A stretch of DNA of 64,000 nt from Rhodopirellula sp. SM50 (GCF_002289565.1 NZ_NTFY01000003.1:124001-188000), one strand, 5' to 3'; counted from the stretch's first letter, positions 44,273 to 53,550 are shown. Notes: a model not told the origin generated them from the letters alone. Translations and numbers: made by a program.

Positions 44273-46407
44273 CGCTCCTCTCCCAACGACAAGACGGGGG
44301 CAAAACCGATCGAAGTTTCCATCCAACCGCCACAGGAACACCCGCCACCGCCCTCCGGTGAAAACAGCATGCCTTGAGCCGGAATGGTGCTCAGCCAACA
44401 GCTCGGCCGCAAGCGGGTGAACTCGCTGGGTTTCTCGTCTTCAAGTGACCACAACGACAGGGGTCCAGTTCCACCGCGATAGATGATCGAGTTGCCCGCG
44501 CCGATCGGCGTCGCACATCCGCGGCGTTTGCCCAACGTCCCCGATTTGACCACGCGGCCGTCGTCGGCACTGAGAATATGCGGCTGGACGAAGATCTGGC
44601 CGTTCATCAACACCGCGTGTTGGATGTGTGCGCTGTGATGGTCTTCGGGCCACTGAACGGATTGCTGCCAACGCGGCTTGCCGGATATCGCATCGAGCGC
44701 GACGAAGTGAAACTCGTTCTTTCCAGAGGTTTGCAAGATGAACTGATCGTCATCGGCAATGCCAAAACTGATCAGCGTTTCATGATCCTGTGGCGGCACC
44801 TTCGATTTCCATCGTTCGTCGCCGCTGTCAAGGTCCAGGCAAACGATGGAGGCCGCGTTCCAGATTTGGCGGTTGAGTAGTTTTCCATCGGACGCTTGTT
44901 TCAGCGAGGGATCGTCGACTTCGACAAAGTAAACATGGTTGCCGGAAATGGTGATGGTGGAATGCACGATCGCGTCGGCATCACGCTGCCAATCGATGCT
45001 GCCGTATTGTTTGTCGTAGCCCACGATGGCATTCCCGCAGACCTTGGCGGTCGCCGCGTCGTCTTTGCCGTCGTACCACGCCGCCTTGTCCCAGAATCCC
45101 GAGTAACCGCTGCCCGGTTTCATGACGGTTCCGACGACACGATGCTCCGTGACGGCGACGTAGCCCCATTCGCTGCTGCCCTCGTATTCTTCCGGAAGCA
45201 ACATGGTGCGAATCATTTCTCCGCTGGCGGCATCGATCACCCACAAGCGATCTTTCACGGCGGCATAGACGTGCGAATCATCCGCACACCAGTTGCCACA
45301 GTCACGCGGAATGTTGACGCGTCGCAAGTCGGGGATTTCGAGCGACCACAGCACGGCGCCGTTGAAAGCATCCAGTGCGATCATGCGATTCATGCCCTGA
45401 TGAAACAGCCGGCCGCCGACGGCCAGCGGCGCTGGCATGCGCGGGTTGCGGTCGATGCCAAAATCCGCCCCCGGTCGACCGATCCATCTCACTTCCAGGT
45501 CGGCCGTGTCGTCGACGCCGCCGAGCATTTCGCCGGAGTAAGACGCGTTGCCGCTGGAGCCGTACTGGTGTCCCCAAGCGGCGAGTTCCGGAGCGGGACG
45601 TCGCCCGAAATCGATTTCGGGGTTGATGGCCTGCCATGCGTATCCGGCGTTTTGGGTGTCAGCTACTTCATCGCCGCTGCCCAGCTTGATGATCTGGCCC
45701 ATCGGGGAAAGCAGCCCGGCGACATCGTTGACTTGATTGGCGCGAACAACGACGACGTTGGCGATCGCCTGGGGAACGTCTTGTTTCAGTTGGGCGGTCA
45801 GACGAATGCCGTAGGTTCGATCGGCATACCATCGTTTGCGCAAGCGGTTCAATACGTCTGAATCATCGACCGCGGCGACAACTGTCATCGACGTCCCCGC
45901 CGCGATCGCTTCACACCACGAAGGGGGCACGTCGCCCCACACGACCGCGTACCCGCCGGGCTGGACCAGCCGTTTGATCGCCTCCTCGGCTCCGGCGGGA
46001 ACCTCGGATGTCTCGACCACCGGAGGCGTGTAGTTCATCCCGCCTTCGAGTTGATAAAACGAGCTAAAGGAACGCTTGCCACCTTGATTCAAGCCGAATC
46101 GATACCAGTAGTTTTTGCCCGGGACCAGATCGTCCACGACGACACGATGGCTGGTGCCGGAGGATGGCGATGCGATGACGCGCCCCAGTTTTCGGGTTGG
46201 TCCAAAGGCGACGGCGGCCGGACCGGCGATCGTCGTTTCCCAGCGGATCTCGGCCGAAGTCGGCGTCAAAAAGCGGACACCGGGGCGGACGCCAAAGGCG
46301 ATCGGCTCGTCCAAAAGTTTTTTGTCCGGCAGCGTTTTGTCTTGGGCGTGCGACGATACCGCCAACCCGATCCAGAACGCGACGATGACCAACAGGAGGG
46401 AAGGCAT
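44269..46407 (-). CDS. FN3/PQQ-like propeller protein with Rossmann segment, C-half type
   Basis: This 712-residue protein has a signal peptide ending VSSHAQDK. A fibronectin-III-like domain follows (about 38-125; AEIRWETTIAG and GKNYWYRFGLNQG), as in purple acid phosphatases, but no phosphatase catalytic part is seen. A degraded Rossmann-like segment (about 150-245) precedes a propeller half starting at WGHQYGSSGNASYSGEM, similar to WSHQYGNVANTSYSDDH in the 25105 protein. The C-terminal motif is Cys670, PAQG and Cys690-x-Cys692 (GCSCGGWM). First gene of the reverse operon. Confidence 0.8.
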   Translation of the reverse strand: MPSLLLVIVAFWIGLAVSSHAQDKTLPDKKLLDEPIAFGVRPGVRFLTPTSAEIRWETTIAGPAAVAFGPTRKLGRVIASPSSGTSHRVVVDDLVPGKNYWYRFGLNQGGKRSFSSFYQLEGGMNYTPPVVETSEVPAGAEEAIKRLVQPGGYAVVWGDVPPSWCEAIAAGTSMTVVAAVDDSDVLNRLRKRWYADRTYGIRLTAQLKQDVPQAIANVVVVRANQVNDVAGLLSPMGQIIKLGSGDEVADTQNAGYAWQAINPEIDFGRRPAPELAAWGHQYGSSGNASYSGEMLGGVDDTADLEVRWIGRPGADFGIDRNPRMPAPLAVGGRLFHQGMNRMIALDAFNGAVLWSLEIPDLRRVNIPRDCGNWCADDSHVYAAVKDRLWVIDAASGEMIRTMLLPEEYEGSSEWGYVAVTEHRVVGTVMKPGSGYSGFWDKAAWYDGKDDAATAKVCGNAIVGYDKQYGSIDWQRDADAIVHSTITISGNHVYFVEVDDPSLKQASDGKLLNRQIWNAASIVCLDLDSGDERWKSKVPPQDHETLISFGIADDDQFILQTSGKNEFHFVALDAISGKPRWQQSVQWPEDHHSAHIQHAVLMNGQIFVQPHILSADDGRVVKSGTLGKRRGCATPIGAGNSIIYRGGTGPLSLWSLEDEKPSEFTRLRPSCWLSTIPAQGMLFSPEGGGGCSCGGWMETSIGFAPVLSLGEER

Positions 46408-46511
46408 GATTGCGTTTCACCAAAAAAATCGAGACGCAGAAAGGAGAGAACTGACTGAGGGTAACCGTGTCGGGGACGGCAGTCATCGGTGGTCGCAACG
46501 GTTTTTAAAGC

Positions 46512-46696
46512 GACCCTCCCTGGCAGGGAGTGTATTGGTGTCTACACCTCTTCCGCCACCCTCCCTGGCAGGGAGGGTCGAGCGCAGCGAGGGGAGGGTC
46601 GAACGGTGAATCGCCACGGTGGTCGCGGCGAGCCGCGACAATCGCAAGCTGGAAGCTTACGCCACGACTATCGCAAGCTGGAAGCTTACTCCACGG
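46512..46696. repeat. Direct repeats between two reverse genes
   Basis: ACCCTCCCTGGCAGGGAG occurs twice (about 46513-46530 and 46558-46576). The unit ATCGCAAGCTGGAAGCTTAC occurs twice (46641-46660 and 46671-46690), about 29 bases apart. The first is also an internal palindrome (CCTCCCTGGCAGGGAGG). They lie in the gap of 289 bases between the esterase gene and the FN3/PQQ gene. Confidence 0.75.
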
Positions 46697-47599
46697 TTAG
46701 GGAATCAGTTTCATCGTTTCCATCCAGTTGGCCGCTTGCTCGGGCCAGCGGGTGACGGGCTGGTCGGTGACGCGGAGCCCGTAGCCATGGCCGCCGGTCG
46801 CGTAGACATGAAGCTCCGCCGGCACGCCGGCTTCTTTCAGTGCGCCGGCCAACGTCAGGCAATTGTGAACCGACACGCGATCGTCAAAGGCGTGTGCGAA
46901 AAACATCGGCGGCGTGTCTTGCGTCACCTTGATGTAGTCGTGCAACTGCGCGGTGCCTTTTTCGACCATGCCCGCTGCGTAGATCAGCATCGCGAAATCG
47001 GGCCGGATCGAAACCTGGTCGACTTTGTCCACCGCTTCGTATTGACGGTCTTCCTGAAACAGGGCGGTCAAGCCGGCGGTTTCGCCGCCGGCGGAGAAGC
47101 CGCAAATGCCGATTCGTGCGGGATCAATCTTCCACTCTTTAGCGTGCGATCGCACCAAACTCATCGCCCGCTGGGCGTCCTGCACGGCCGCGCCCCAACG
47201 ACGATCGGGGTCGCGAGCCGGCACGCGGTACTTCAACACGATGGCGGTCACGCCGATCGTGTTGAGCCACTCGGCGACTTCGGTCCCCTCCAAATCATAC
47301 GCCAAGATGTGGTGTCCACCGCCCGGACAGATCACGACGGCCGTTCCGTTGCTCTTGTCCGCCGGCGGTTGATACACTGCAATCTGGGGCGTGGAAACAT
47401 TGCCCAGCTTGATGATGCGCCGTCCCGCGATCAACTTGTCGTCCGGCTTGGTCTGGTCCGCTTCCGCGGGCAACGTTTTGGTTTCGCCCGGTGGCGTCCC
47501 CGGCCAAACGTTCAAGACAATCGGATCGCCGGCGGCAACCTGCGGCAGCGATGAAAAAACGGATGCAGAGATCAGTGCGATCACGAAGACTGGTTTCAT
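46697..47599 (-). CDS. Secreted alpha/beta-hydrolase (BD-FAE-like esterase)
   Basis: This 300-residue protein has a signal peptide ending PQVAAGD. It has the family's oxyanion region (VVICPGGGHHILAYDLEG), nucleophile Ser169 in GFSAGG and catalytic His271 in TGGHGYG. An Asp is likely in AHAFDDRVS. This layout matches acetyl-xylan or BD-FAE-type carbohydrate esterases, which remove acetyl or feruloyl groups from plant or algal polysaccharides. It points to use of marine polysaccharides, although no glycoside hydrolase lies next to it. Confidence 0.87.
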   Translation of the reverse strand: MKPVFVIALISASVFSSLPQVAAGDPIVLNVWPGTPPGETKTLPAEADQTKPDDKLIAGRRIIKLGNVSTPQIAVYQPPADKSNGTAVVICPGGGHHILAYDLEGTEVAEWLNTIGVTAIVLKYRVPARDPDRRWGAAVQDAQRAMSLVRSHAKEWKIDPARIGICGFSAGGETAGLTALFQEDRQYEAVDKVDQVSIRPDFAMLIYAAGMVEKGTAQLHDYIKVTQDTPPMFFAHAFDDRVSVHNCLTLAGALKEAGVPAELHVYATGGHGYGLRVTDQPVTRWPEQAANWMETMKLIP

Positions 47600-47958
47600 G
47601 TGAGTTTCCGGGGGTGCGTGAATCGAGCGACCGCCATTCTAGCTTCGGTCGCGGCAGCGTGCTGCCGCACCCTCGTTCCATCGAAGTGGGGTAAGCATCT
47701 TGCTTGCCACCCCCGACGGCTCCGCCGGCGGCCCGGAAGCGTAGCCTGGCCTGCGCAAAGTTGGTTGTTGCGGCCGGTCCGAATCTTAGGCGGAAACCGT
47801 TCCGCAGCATTTGCCCAAAGTGGACCTGGGGTGAAGCCCGGATTCGCTGGGGCTCATTCGGTCTCACCCTAGGCTATGTTGTTGATCACCTTTGGCGAAC
47901 CGAGCCGAGTGATCCTTGATCCACCACAGAACAATAACCACCAAAGAGCTCCACCGAC
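47600..47958. other. Intergenic region with palindrome
   Basis: No gene is recognised in these 359 bases. A perfect inverted repeat lies at 47651-47668 (GCGGCAGC and complement, 2-base loop). Promoters for the flanking divergent genes must lie here, but no clear site is seen. Confidence 0.45.
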
Positions 47959-48386
47959 ATGCGATCAGCCCGATGGACCCTCATCGTTCTTCCCTTGCTG
48001 TTGATCTGCGTTCCTGCCGCCGGCCACGATTACTTTGTGATCAAAGTCGTGGATCAGGCGACCGGACGCGGGGTGCCGATGGTCGAACTGAAAACCGTCA
48101 ATCACGTCCGCTATTACACGGATTCGGCGGGCCTGGTGGCGTTCGATGAACCGGGATTGATGAACCAATCCGTCTTCTTTCACGTTTGGAGTCACGGCTA
48201 CGAGTTCCCCGCAGACAGCATCCGATGTTTGCCAAAGACGACGGGCGGGTGATCTTTTTTGAAGGCACGTACACGACGACGTTCTCGGGCAACGACGTCC
48301 CGACGCCCCGCTACGACTACAACCAGATGATGTACAAGCTGGATCTAGCGGATCTGGGTTTCGGAGAACGAAACGCAAGCGAGTGA
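47959..48386 (+). pseudogene. Deletion remnant of a secreted planctomycete protein
   Basis: The first frame (47959-48252) encodes a signal peptide ending PAAGH and a beta-like start, DYFVIKVVDQATGRGVPMVE, then [15 protein letters not shown], and stops at TGA. A second frame, shifted relative to the first, runs from about 48219 to 48386 and encodes [16 protein letters not shown] and [14 protein letters not shown]. From memory, related planctomycete proteins of several hundred residues contain both segments far apart, so this looks like a gene that lost its middle and was frameshifted near 48215-48225. The 3' frame ends GFGERNASE before TGA. Function of the intact family is unknown to me. Confidence 0.6.
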
Positions 48387-48579
48387 ATCGATGTCCAGAT
48401 CGCACGGATTCCCCTCGTTTTAGGGCTCCGCCGCTGGCACGCCAGACTGCCGCGCCTCTGCCTCGCCTGGCCGCCTTTTCATCCACGTTCCCGCGTCAAA
48501 TGGGTTATGATGGCTGACCCGAACTCGCGCCGCGAGTGCCTTCCCTCCTAAATCCCACATCCACTTGGAGTCTATTCCG

Positions 48580-50127
48580 ATGAAACCATTTAGTCGTCGC
48601 CAGTTTAATGTCGCATCGGCCGCCTCGCTCGCCGGGCTGGCGACCGCCGTTCACACCAGTTCGGCCGCCAAGGCAGCCGACGGCCCCAACGAAAAACTGG
48701 GCGTGGTGGTGGCCGGTGTGAACGGACGTGGGCAATCGCACATCGCCGGATTCGGCAGTGATCCGCGGGCCGAAATCCGCGCCATCGTCGAAGTCGATTC
48801 TAAGGTCGCGGAGCAGCGCGCCGGTTCGATCGAAAAACGAACGGGGCTAAAGCCGAAGGTCTACCGGGACATCCGTGAAGCGCTCGAATCCGATGATTAC
48901 CAAATCGTGACCTGTGCGACACCGAACCATTGGCATGCGTTGATCGGCGTCTGGGCGATGCAAGCCGGCAAAGACGTCTACCTTGAGAAACCGATCAGCC
49001 ATAACGTCAACGAAGGACGGGCGCTCGTCGAGGCGGCAAAAAAGTATGGCCGGATGTTTCAAACCGGAACACAGTGCCGCAGCAGCAACGGCGTGATCGA
49101 TCTGGTCGATTTCATCCAGAGCGGTGGCATCGGTGAAGTCAAATTGGCTCGCGGGCTGTGTTACAAACGCCGCAAGTCGATCGGCCCGATCGGCGACTAT
49201 CCGATTCCCGATTCGGTCGATTTCAATCTCTGGAGCGGACCGGCGACCTACACCGATCCGAAGGTGACGCGGCAACGCTTCCACTACGACTGGCACTGGC
49301 AACGCCATTACGGCAACGGCGACTCGGGAAACCAAGGCCCTCACCAAACCGACGTCTCACGCTGGGGACTGGGGCTGGAACGTCATCCCAACTCGATCCT
49401 GACCTACGCCGGACGTCTCGGTTATCAAGCCGAACGGAAAGATCCGAGCTATGTCGATGCCGGCGACACCGCCAACACCCAGGTCTCGATCTACGACTAC
49501 GGCGACAAAACGATCGTTTTCGAAACACGTGGCCTAAGTGTCGACGATAGCGCCGACGACGAAATCAACACCCTGTTCGGCAGCAACCGGGGTAACAAGA
49601 TCGGCGTCGTTTTTTATGGCAGCGAAGGTTACGCGATCCAGGGTCCGAATTACGAAAACGGACGCGTCTTTGACCTCAATAAAAAGCCCGTGCGTGACTT
49701 CAAGCACAACAGCAAAGAAGATGGTCAGCTGAACGAGTTGCACATGAGCAACTTCATTGACGCGGTCGTCTCGCGTGATGGGTCCAAGCTGAATGCCGAT
49801 GCGATGTGCGGACACCTGTCCGCATCGATCGCGCACCTGGGTAACATCTCCTACTATGTCGGTCAGGAAAACCGCGTCAGCCCCGATGAGATTGCCGCAG
49901 CCGTGGAAGCGTTCGGTTCGTCCGATGATGATTCCGCGACGCTGCAACGAACGCTGCGGCACCTGCGCGACAATGGTGTGAAACCCGAAGTCGAACAGTT
50001 GTCGCTCGGTCCGGTGCTGAAATTCGATCCGGTCAGCGAACGCTTTGCCGACAACGACGCCGCCAACGCGATGTTGACCCGCCAGTACCGCGACGGATTC
50101 GTCGTCCCGGATCCGAGTAACGTCTGA
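48580..50127 (+). CDS. Gfo/Idh/MocA-family oxidoreductase with Tat signal
   Basis: This 515-residue NAD(P)-dependent dehydrogenase has a twin-arginine signal, SRRQF (about residues 4-8), followed by a hydrophobic stretch and AAKA, so it is exported folded. The Rossmann start is GVVVAGVNGRGQSHIAGF. EKPISHNVNEGRALVEAAKK is the family's conserved Lys motif. The C-terminal domain has HYDWHWQRHYGNGDSG. It probably oxidises or reduces a sugar or inositol derivative in the periplasm. ATG 48580 is chosen over TTG 48565 because the Tat motif starts right after it. A tandem repeat and a hairpin follow the stop. Confidence 0.88.
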   Translation: MKPFSRRQFNVASAASLAGLATAVHTSSAAKAADGPNEKLGVVVAGVNGRGQSHIAGFGSDPRAEIRAIVEVDSKVAEQRAGSIEKRTGLKPKVYRDIREALESDDYQIVTCATPNHWHALIGVWAMQAGKDVYLEKPISHNVNEGRALVEAAKKYGRMFQTGTQCRSSNGVIDLVDFIQSGGIGEVKLARGLCYKRRKSIGPIGDYPIPDSVDFNLWSGPATYTDPKVTRQRFHYDWHWQRHYGNGDSGNQGPHQTDVSRWGLGLERHPNSILTYAGRLGYQAERKDPSYVDAGDTANTQVSIYDYGDKTIVFETRGLSVDDSADDEINTLFGSNRGNKIGVVFYGSEGYAIQGPNYENGRVFDLNKKPVRDFKHNSKEDGQLNELHMSNFIDAVVSRDGSKLNADAMCGHLSASIAHLGNISYYVGQENRVSPDEIAAAVEAFGSSDDDSATLQRTLRHLRDNGVKPEVEQLSLGPVLKFDPVSERFADNDAANAMLTRQYRDGFVVPDPSNV

Positions 50128-50135
50128 TCGGCAGT

Positions 50136-50174
50136 GACTGAGCAGCGAGACTGAGCAGCGAGACTGAGCAGCGA
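50136..50174. repeat. Three perfect 13-base tandem repeats
   Basis: GACTGAGCAGCGA is repeated three times without change (50136-50148, 50149-50161, 50162-50174), directly after the stop of the oxidoreductase gene. Confidence 0.9.
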
Positions 50175-50199
50175 ACGGACAGTCATGGTTCGTTCGTTG
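50169..50199. terminator. Possible terminator between convergent genes
   Basis: CAGCGAACG (50169-50177) pairs with CGTTCGTTG (50191-50199) at eight of nine positions around a 13-base loop. It lies between convergent genes and overlaps the last copy of the 13-base repeat. No U-tract follows, so the call is weak. Confidence 0.4.
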
Positions 50200-50222
50200 C
50201 TCGGCGTCTGATTCTCAGCGAA

Positions 50223-53200
50223 TCATTTGGCGGAAAGGCAGACGACCGATCCATCCTTCAAGCAGACGAAAAAGCTGTTGTGGGCGATCGCGATGCCGTC
50301 CCAAACCGGTGCCGCATCAAATCGCAGTTCCTGTAACGGGCGACCGTCTGCGGCGTCCAACAACCAGGCGATGCCGCCGTTCCGGCCGGCGTAGGAGGCA
50401 TTGGTCTGCTCCGCCGAGTAGTCTTTGAGCAGCGGAACCCCGGCGGCCATCACCGTGTTTTCCGAAGCCGCGATCGCGTGGCCGGCAAAAGGCGTGGGTG
50501 TCGTCCAACGCTGCTGCCAGGTCCCCATCGCGGGGATCGCCGATTTGTCTTCCTTCTCGCCCATCCCGCCGTAGCTTCCCGAATAGACGCTGTACAGGTC
50601 CAACGGGTCGAGTCCCCGCCCGCGGCCCGGCAGATTGCGACCGGGCGCGTAACCACGAACCTCGTAAAACAGCTTGCCGTCAAAGGCGATCGTGTCGCCC
50701 GCCGGACCGGCGCCGAACTTCCCCATCGCGCCGCCGTAGCGGAGATCGCGATCCACCGTCCAGTAGGTGCGGTGCTGGGGCGATTCGTTCAAAAAACCGG
50801 GAGACGCCATCAGGTGCAGGGTCTTCACCCGTTCCGTCGCGACGGGTTCTAGGTCGGGACTGAAGGCCTGGTTTCGCATGAACAGCTGGTCGGCCGCACA
50901 AGAGAAAATGTCGGCTTTGCAACCTTCCAACTGGAACTGTCCCCGCGCCTGGACGGGGAAACTGCGGACGTCGTCCTGGTACGGGCCCTGCATGATTCTG
51001 CCCTGTTTCATCTCGCCGGAGACCGGATCGAGTCCAAACACGGCGATACCGCCATCGAGAAAGGTGTTGCGTCCGGCGGCAAAGTAAGCCGTGTCATCAA
51101 ACATCATGATGCTGCCATGCACCGGCCAAGCCGATTCCAAACGCCCCGTGTCGCAGATCAACCGTCGCTGGGGCATGCCGTTGAACGTCCACACCAACTG
51201 GCCGTCGGAGGCTCGCAGACAGTAGACCGATCCGCCGCGACTGCCGACCAGGACCAAGCCGTTGTGATAAGTGGGAGGACTGTCGATGCGTCCGTCGGCG
51301 ATGAAAGACCAACCGATGGTCCCATCTTCGCGATGGAGCGAATACAACGTGTAGCCGTCTCGATCGGCGACATACACATTGTCGCCGGCGACCACCGGAG
51401 CGGTCGGATGCGAACCGAGATCGACATTCCATTTGGCCACCAACTCGTCCGGAGTCCGCCCCGACGTGATCCCGCTACGTGAATTCGAATAGCGGTACGT
51501 CGGCCAGTCGTCCGCCGAGGCCGCCGGGCCTTTCACGGTTCCAAACGCAGGCCCCTTCACCAGACGCGGCTCGATCGAAACGTTGAAGCGGCGGTCGGCA
51601 TTGTCGCAACCGTTGTAGAAACCGTTCACGCCGGTGGCCATCGCTCCGATCGCGCACTGACAGACATAGGGGCCGTTGTAGAGCATGCCGTTGGCGGGCA
51701 TCACCGCCAGCCCGCAAGTCGAACGCGCCCAGGGGTTCGGCGTTTCCGCCATCCCATCGAGCTTGACGAAGTCGCTGCCGCCGGACGCGCTGTTGAGGTA
51801 ATAGCGATGCGTGATGCGATTGCGATAGCAGCGGTCATGCGACATCGGACCGGTCATCTCCTGGGCCAACGTGCGGACGACCTTACCGGTTTTGGGATCG
51901 CGGCCGTTCAAGTCGCGACTCCACACCAATCCATCGGCGACGAAGATCTCGGTGCTCTTCATGTAGTTCTTTCCGGCCGGTGCCGACCAAAGCGTCTTGC
52001 CATCGCTAAGACGCTTCGCCGTCATGGTGTCATGAATGGCGCAAAAAACCATCTCGTCGGTCAACACCAGCGTGGGATGGACGTTGGCAGAAAACAGAGC
52101 CGAATCACTGGGTTTCTTGCCACGCCGAAGAGCCCGCCCCGCCTCCTTGGTCACCGGTGGCGCGGTCTTGATCGGAACCGGTTCGGTCCACAACACGTCT
52201 CCGCTGACAGCGTCCAAACAGGTCACGCCGCCGGTGCTGTGATAGACCAAGTGGGGACCATGGACCGCAAAGGTGCCCCCGGTGTATTCGTCCGCAACGG
52301 CGCGGGTCCAACGTTCGCCGCCAGCTTTCAGATCCACGGCACACAGCTCCGCACGTCCAGCGGTCGCCGCCGCTTTGGGCAGCTTGTAGGGCGTTCCCTT
52401 GATCACGTACAGCGTTTGGCCATCGATGGCAAACTCCGTCGCCCGCTTGGTGTGTGGATAAACCTGCCGGACCGCGCCGGTGCGGATCGAGTACGCCGTG
52501 ACGGGATCACCGAAACCGGAACAGACGTAAACGCTCTTGCCGACCGCCGCCAGACACCGCTGCTGCTGAGTCGGAATCGACTTGATGCTTCCCGTCTGCC
52601 ACTTGCTCCATTGCTCCATCGGCCGCTTCCACAGCTCGATGCCGTTGAATCCGTCACGAGCGACCAATTGGTAATCGAGCGACGCGTTGATGTCTTCGGT
52701 CGTCGCGCGATCCTCGATGGTCAATAACACACCATCGGCAGAAACCATGTTGGTCAACGAAGGCGAGAGCGACTTGGAACGTCCGTATTCTGGCGTGTCG
52801 TGCCAACGGAGTCGTTGGGGAGGCCCCACATCGTCCAGCGAGACGCCGTTGTTATCCGCACCGTGCAAGAACTGATTCCACTGATCCAGTCCGTCGGGGA
52901 CCGGCTTCGCCCGCTTCTTCCATCCATCGGCCCCTTGCACCACGAGACGACCACCCGGAACCAACACCCGCATCAATTCGGCTTCGGGAACTTCGGACGA
53001 ATCCTTGCACAGCACCAGATTCACCAAGCCATCGACGTAGGGCAGGTCGCGGCCGTTGTAGAGCTCGCACGAAACCTTCCCATAAAGCCCCGCCTGCTGA
53101 ATCACCTGCCGAGCCGCCGCGACACGCTCCGGTTCACGCAACAGCGCATGAATGACGAAGGGTTCATCGGTCGCCAGATTCGCGATCGATTCTCCGTCTT

Positions 53201-53348
53201 CAAAATCAATCGCGACGACGATTCCGCCACTGAACTTGAATTGTTCAACGAAGCCATCTTCCGCGTGCAGCCTAGACGGCAACAGTCCGATCAGGCAGAG
53301 GACTGCGGCGATCCGTCCGACGAGAGATCGATAGTTGTTCATTCGCAT
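50223..53348 (-). CDS. Secreted PQQ-like propeller protein with Rossmann segment
   Basis: This 1041-residue protein has a signal peptide ending SRLHAED. A Rossmann-like segment lies at about residues 40-139 (ELMRVLVPGGRLVVQG), then WNQFLHGADNNGVSLDDVGP and propeller repeats (VYCLRASDGQLVWTF, ESAWPVHGSIMMFDDTAYFA). The shared motif is Cys545, PANG and Cys563-x-Cys565 (VCQC). It parallels the protein at 38632. ATG 53342 is an alternative start. It stands alone in the reverse direction between the oxidoreductase gene and the PDZ gene. Confidence 0.82.
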   Translation of the reverse strand: MRMNNYRSLVGRIAAVLCLIGLLPSRLHAEDGFVEQFKFSGGIVVAIDFEDGESIANLATDEPFVIHALLREPERVAAARQVIQQAGLYGKVSCELYNGRDLPYVDGLVNLVLCKDSSEVPEAELMRVLVPGGRLVVQGADGWKKRAKPVPDGLDQWNQFLHGADNNGVSLDDVGPPQRLRWHDTPEYGRSKSLSPSLTNMVSADGVLLTIEDRATTEDINASLDYQLVARDGFNGIELWKRPMEQWSKWQTGSIKSIPTQQQRCLAAVGKSVYVCSGFGDPVTAYSIRTGAVRQVYPHTKRATEFAIDGQTLYVIKGTPYKLPKAAATAGRAELCAVDLKAGGERWTRAVADEYTGGTFAVHGPHLVYHSTGGVTCLDAVSGDVLWTEPVPIKTAPPVTKEAGRALRRGKKPSDSALFSANVHPTLVLTDEMVFCAIHDTMTAKRLSDGKTLWSAPAGKNYMKSTEIFVADGLVWSRDLNGRDPKTGKVVRTLAQEMTGPMSHDRCYRNRITHRYYLNSASGGSDFVKLDGMAETPNPWARSTCGLAVMPANGMLYNGPYVCQCAIGAMATGVNGFYNGCDNADRRFNVSIEPRLVKGPAFGTVKGPAASADDWPTYRYSNSRSGITSGRTPDELVAKWNVDLGSHPTAPVVAGDNVYVADRDGYTLYSLHREDGTIGWSFIADGRIDSPPTYHNGLVLVGSRGGSVYCLRASDGQLVWTFNGMPQRRLICDTGRLESAWPVHGSIMMFDDTAYFAAGRNTFLDGGIAVFGLDPVSGEMKQGRIMQGPYQDDVRSFPVQARGQFQLEGCKADIFSCAADQLFMRNQAFSPDLEPVATERVKTLHLMASPGFLNESPQHRTYWTVDRDLRYGGAMGKFGAGPAGDTIAFDGKLFYEVRGYAPGRNLPGRGRGLDPLDLYSVYSGSYGGMGEKEDKSAIPAMGTWQQRWTTPTPFAGHAIAASENTVMAAGVPLLKDYSAEQTNASYAGRNGGIAWLLDAADGRPLQELRFDAAPVWDGIAIAHNSFFVCLKDGSVVCLSAK

Positions 53349-53513
53349 GGTGACTGAATCCAGTTCCAGGGCTTCATTTCCAAGGCTTCATTGTTTCGAT
53401 GCTCCAGGCCGCGTTGTCTGTCACTGAGTATCGTCCAAGCAGATCCCCCCCACAAGGCTGTGCCGCACCGATCTGCGTTCCACGTCCTCCCGCCATCCCA
53501 CCGCCAGGCATTG

Positions 53514-53528
53514 CCTGGACGACGCCGA
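53514..53528. repeat. Short perfect palindrome
   Basis: CCAGGCA and TGCCTGG, separated by one base, lie between two reverse-strand genes. It could form a small hairpin upstream of the propeller gene at 50223. Confidence 0.5.
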
Positions 53529-53550
53529 CCTCACCGGTGGGTGCAATGCC

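Noticed and set aside
25105-53348. Propellers as canonical PQQ-dependent alcohol dehydrogenases
   Set aside because: No vicinal Cys-Cys pair, no CxxCH haem motif and no recognised dehydrogenase active-site blocks were seen, so the cofactor and activity are left open.
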